A stretch of DNA of 25,448 bases from JBMNUM01 sp050946275 (lineage in GTDB: Bacteria; Actinomycetota; Coriobacteriia; Coriobacteriales; CADBOM01), in the NCBI GenBank assembly GCA_050946275.1, contig JBMNUM010000027.1:1-25448 (forward strand). The letters run 5' to 3'. Shown piece by piece: positions 22,867 through 25,448 of the stretch. Position 1 is the first letter of the stretch, and every line of letters begins with the position of its first letter. A program made the position numbers and the translations under genes. The notes under the pieces are model-generated. The model was not told the origin of the DNA and did no database searches. It worked only from the letters and a program-made list of their open reading frames with translations.

Positions 22867-24087
22867 TTGCTTTCCACCGACGAGCAGCTGAAGATCATCT
22901 CGAGCGGCGTGAACGACATCATCCCGCTCAAGTCTCTCAAGGAGAAGCTCGACAAGGGCGTGCCGCTGCGCATCAAGCTGGGTGTCGACCCCACGGCCCC
23001 GGACCTGCATCTCGGCCATGCCGTGCCGCTGCGCAAGATGCGCCAGTTCCAGGACCTCGGCCATCAGGTCGTCCTCATCATCGGCGATGCGACGGCGATG
23101 ATCGGCGACCCGTCGGGACGCAACTCCACGCGCCCGCCGCTCACGCGCGAGCAGGTCGAGGCCAACGCCGCCACCTACGTGGAGCAGGCGTACAAGATCC
23201 TCGACCCCGAGAAGACGGAGCTCGTCTGGAACTCGAGCTGGATCAACCCGCTCGACCTGCAGGGCATCCTCGCCATCGCGAGCCACTTCACCGTGGCGCG
23301 CATCCTCGAGCGCGACGACTTCTCCAACCGCTACAACAACCAGCAGCCCATCGCGCTGCACGAGTTCCTGTACCCGATGCTGCAGGCCTACGACTCCGTC
23401 GAGGTCCGCGCCGACGTCGAGATGGGCGGCAGCGACCAGCTGTTCAACCTGCTCGCAGGCCGCGAGCTCATGGAGAAGATGGGCATGGAGCCGCAGGTGT
23501 GCCTCACGCTTCCGCTGCTCGAGGGCACGGACGGCGTGCAGAAGATGTCGAAGAGCTACGGCAACTACGTCGGCCTGACCGACGCGCCGGACGACATGTT
23601 CGGCAAGGTCATGTCGATTCCCGATGAGCTCATGATCAAGTACTACCGCCTCGCCTCGACGACCCCGGTCGACGAGATCGAGGAGATTGAGCGCGGGCTC
23701 GCGGCAGACGAGCTGCATCCCAACAAGGTCAAGCGCGCCCTGGCCCGCAACATCGTCGCCGCCTATCACGGCGAGGATGCGGCGGTCGCTGCCGAGGCGG
23801 CGTTCGACAAGGTCTTCAAGGCCCATGAGATTCCCGAAGACGTGCCCGAGCATCAGGTCGAGTTCAAGCTCAACGACGATGGGCTCGTCTACCTGCCGCC
23901 GCTGATGGCCGAGCTCAAGCTCGCCCAAAGCGCGTCGGAGGGCCGTCGCCTCATCGACAACGGCGGCGTGAAGATCGACGGCGAGGCGCTCCCCGCCAAG
24001 GGATACAACGTCGATCCGGCCAAGCTCGACGGTTCGGTGCTGCAGGTGGGCAAGCGCAAGTACGCCAAGATCTTCTGCCGTTCTTAA
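22867..24087 (+). CDS. tyrS: Tyrosyl-tRNA synthetase (TyrZ-like)
   Basis: A 406-residue class I synthetase charging tRNA-Tyr. The HIGH motif is HLGH at residues 48-51, within DPTAPDLHLGHAVPLRKMRQ. GDATAMIGDPSGRN follows, and KMSKS is at 226-230. An S4-type RNA-binding domain ends the protein (about 345-406, LAQSASEGRRLIDNGGVKID). The DPTAPDLHLGH and FQDLGHQVVLIIGD wording matches the TyrZ-type rather than the E. coli-type enzyme. The start is taken as TTG at 22867: AGGAG (22854-22858) lies 8 nt before it, whereas the GTG at 22858 directly overlaps that Shine-Dalgarno. It is flanked by repeat-rich gaps on both sides. Confidence 0.95.
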   Translation: MLSTDEQLKIISSGVNDIIPLKSLKEKLDKGVPLRIKLGVDPTAPDLHLGHAVPLRKMRQFQDLGHQVVLIIGDATAMIGDPSGRNSTRPPLTREQVEANAATYVEQAYKILDPEKTELVWNSSWINPLDLQGILAIASHFTVARILERDDFSNRYNNQQPIALHEFLYPMLQAYDSVEVRADVEMGGSDQLFNLLAGRELMEKMGMEPQVCLTLPLLEGTDGVQKMSKSYGNYVGLTDAPDDMFGKVMSIPDELMIKYYRLASTTPVDEIEEIERGLAADELHPNKVKRALARNIVAAYHGEDAAVAAEAAFDKVFKAHEIPEDVPEHQVEFKLNDDGLVYLPPLMAELKLAQSASEGRRLIDNGGVKIDGEALPAKGYNVDPAKLDGSVLQVGKRKYAKIFCRS

Positions 24088-24096
24088 ACGAACGGC
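24077..24096 (+). other. Hairpin at the tyrS stop and the 24088-24436 gap
   Basis: GCCGTTC (24077-24083) and GAACGGC (24090-24096) form a perfect stem around TTAAAC, overlapping the tyrS stop codon. It lacks a T-run. The following gap has GACGCTGCG (24107-24115), also found after the hairpin behind rpmA, and a CGTGC-GGAA-GCACG stem-loop (24159-24172). Nothing coding is convincing there before the rplU promoter. Confidence 0.5.
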
Positions 24097-24345
24097 GGAA
24101 CGGCTCGACGCTGCGAGCGCATCTGCTGGCGCGCTAGCCGCTTTCGAGCTTTCGCTCACGTGCGGAAGCACGCTCGCCCGCTCGACGTGGCTATCGCACT
24201 CAGCAGCTGCGCTCTCGCTGGCTCTACGAACGAGATGTGGCCGCCTCGTCCATCGGCTCTGCGGCTTCTCGCTGACCCTGCAAGAAACGCGAGTCCTTGC
24301 ACTTTTGCCGTTGGGCGCTATGCACGGTGGGAAAACGGCGTTGAG

Positions 24346-24354
24346 TGGTAGAAT
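24346..24354 (+). promoter_or_regulatory. Extended -10 promoter element for rplU-rpmA
   Basis: TGGTAGAAT matches the extended -10 pattern TGnTANAAT, 83 bp before the rplU start. The 82-nt untranslated leader is AT-richer than its surroundings and could carry ribosomal-protein autoregulation. I see no specific known L21 leader structure. Confidence 0.55.
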
Positions 24355-24436
24355 GTAACGCCCGACGTTTGACTGCTTCAAGCGTCGCTGATAGAGTAAT
24401 CGTTCGTCTGTGTAACTATTGAAGGGTAAGACTACT

Positions 24437-25000
24437 ATGTATGCTGTGATTAAGACCGGTGGCAAGCAGTACCGGGTTTCCGAGGGTGATTACCTCGATA
24501 TCGAGAAGCTGGACGCCGAGGTTGGCGCCGATGTCGAGTTCGAAGTCCTGTTCATCTGCGACGGGTCGAACATCATCATCGAGCCGGATGCACTCGCGAA
24601 GGCGAAGGTTTGCGGCCAGGTGGTCGAGCACTTCAAGGGTGAGAAGCAGATCGTCTTCAAGTTCAAGAAGCGCAAGAACTACAAGAGGACCCAGGGTCAC
24701 CGCCAGCAGCTGACCAAGGTGTACATCACGCTCGTGAGCGCCGATGGCACCGGCGAGCCCAAGAAGCTCGATGACAAGCCCTCCAACAGGCAGCTCAAGC
24801 GCGAGCGCAACGCCGCCCGCTATGCCGAGGCAGTCGGCAAGGCCGCCGAGGCTGCTCCCGCCGCCGAGGAGGTTGTCGAGGAGGCTGCTCCCGAGGCCGA
24901 AGAGGTCGTCGAGAAGGTTGCCGCCGAGGCCGAGGCTGAGGTCGAGGAGGCTGCCGAGGTCGTCGAGGAGGCCGAAGAGGCTGCCGAGGACGCCGAGTAG
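24437..25000 (+). CDS. rplU: 50S ribosomal protein L21 with acidic C-terminal extension
   Basis: A 187-residue L21, a 23S rRNA-binding protein of the large subunit. Residues 1 to about 103 are the normal protein (MYAVIKTGGKQYRVSEGDYL through FKKRKNYKRTQGHRQQLTKV). Typical bacterial L21 ends here; this one continues for about 85 residues. A basic stretch (NRQLKRERNAARYAEA) leads into an Ala/Glu/Val-rich acidic run with repeated EEVVEEAA-like words. The ATG at 24437 is used, with AAGGG about 10 nt upstream; an in-frame TTG at 24419 lacks a site. rpmA follows after 66 bp. Confidence 0.95.
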   Translation: MYAVIKTGGKQYRVSEGDYLDIEKLDAEVGADVEFEVLFICDGSNIIIEPDALAKAKVCGQVVEHFKGEKQIVFKFKKRKNYKRTQGHRQQLTKVYITLVSADGTGEPKKLDDKPSNRQLKRERNAARYAEAVGKAAEAAPAAEEVVEEAAPEAEEVVEKVAAEAEAEVEEAAEVVEEAEEAAEDAE

Positions 25001-25066
25001 TTTTTCGCAAGAGGGTTTTAAGCGCGGGACTCGCGTCCCGCTGGGAGATGTAAGGCAGGTAGAGAC

Positions 25067-25318
25067 ATGGCACATAAAAAGGGACTTGGTTCTTCGCGCA
25101 ACGGCCGCGATTCCCATTCCAAGCGACTCGGCTGCAAGCGTTTCGCCGGCGAGCAAGTGACCACCGGCACGATTCTCGTGCGTCAGCGTGGCACGAAGTT
25201 CCATCCGGGCAACAATGTCGGCCGCGGCAAGGACGACACCCTGTTCGCGCTCAAGGACGGCATCGTCGATTACACGCGTGGCGACAAGCGCCGCGTGCAT
25301 GTCATCCCGGCGGAGTAG
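25067..25318 (+). CDS. rpmA: 50S ribosomal protein L27
   Basis: An 83-residue L27, whose N-terminus reaches the peptidyl-transferase centre. MAHKKGLGSSRNGRDSHSKR, GTILVRQRGTKFHPGNNVG and GKDDTLFALKDG are diagnostic. The protein begins directly with MAHKKG, so it lacks the cleavable N-terminal leader found in many Firmicutes. It ends in a terminator-like hairpin and a true terminator. In many bacteria obg follows; that would lie beyond the window. Confidence 0.97.
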   Translation: MAHKKGLGSSRNGRDSHSKRLGCKRFAGEQVTTGTILVRQRGTKFHPGNNVGRGKDDTLFALKDGIVDYTRGDKRRVHVIPAE

Positions 25319-25327
25319 CTGGTAGTT

Positions 25328-25349
25328 CCGTCGTTTTAACAAACGACGG
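25328..25349 (+). other. Hairpin just after rpmA
   Basis: CCGTCGTTT (25328-25336) and AAACGACGG (25341-25349) form a perfect 9-bp stem around TAAC, followed by GTTCC and then GACGCTGCG (25356-25364). The arrangement resembles the hairpin at the tyrS stop (24077-24115). There is no T-run, so it may be an mRNA 3'-end stabiliser or a repeat. Confidence 0.55.
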
Positions 25350-25400
25350 GTTCCTTGACGCTGCGGGCACGTAGTGCACGCCGCTTGGACTTTCAAGAAT

Positions 25401-25436
25401 AACCTCGTGTGCGATAGCACTACGAGGTTTTTCTTT
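25401..25436 (+). terminator. Rho-independent terminator of rplU-rpmA
   Basis: AACCTCGT (25401-25408) pairs with ACGAGGTT (25422-25429), with an inner TGC/GCA pairing around GATA, and is followed by TTTTTCTTT. It ends the ribosomal-protein operon. Confidence 0.88.
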
Positions 25437-25448
25437 CAAGCCCAATCG

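Overview
This window is a GC-rich bacterial chromosome segment, almost entirely housekeeping. Gene content and order (ppx-ppk, a rod-shape cluster, the paired radical-SAM/DUF2344 genes, rplU-rpmA), frequent GTG/TTG starts and several families of intergenic palindromic repeats fit a high-GC anaerobic actinobacterium, most likely class Coriobacteriia (Eggerthella/Slackia-like). The rubredoxin and 2[4Fe-4S] ferredoxin support an anaerobic lifestyle. The taxon is inferred from gene families and general character; there is no rRNA here.

Layout. Positions 1-4450: rubredoxin (-), a TrmA/RumA-type 23S rRNA uracil methyltransferase (-), a 57-residue ferredoxin (+) and two tandem paralogous EamA-type 10-TM transporters (+). 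Positions 4446-6281: endonuclease IV (-), then about 900 bp without protein genes, holding a 63-bp-period hairpin array, a composite palindromic element, a 58-bp duplicate of a tRNA 3' end plus its terminator, and an intact tRNA-Arg(CCG) (-). Positions 6459-10552: exopolyphosphatase/GppA, polyphosphate kinase 1 and a cyclophilin. Positions 10603-18103: an elongasome operon of TPR/single-TM protein, mreB, mreC, mreD, PBP2 (mrdA) and rodA with overlapping or very short junctions. Positions 18104-18688: a second copy of the composite element. Positions 18689-22342: a DUF697-like protein and the radical-SAM (TIGR03960-type)/DUF2344 (TIGR03936-type) pair. Positions 22343-22866: intergenic hairpin repeats. 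Positions 22867-25448: tyrosyl-tRNA synthetase, then rplU and rpmA with a terminator.

How the genes work together. ppx-ppk make and break polyphosphate. MreB/C/D with PBP2 and RodA form the lateral-wall synthesis machine; the TPR protein directly upstream has a RodZ-like topology and is a candidate partner. tyrS, rplU and rpmA serve translation.

The most unusual content is non-coding. Two composite elements (5688-5947, minus orientation; 18249-18505, plus orientation) each carry six copies of one short core, four direct then two inverted. The core-to-core distances are 60-42-31-48-60 in both, identical to the base although the spacers have diverged. The first element is also in register with an array of six hairpins repeating every 63/64 bp, which share its core but carry a different tail. 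I could not connect these repeats to any described system from the sequence alone.
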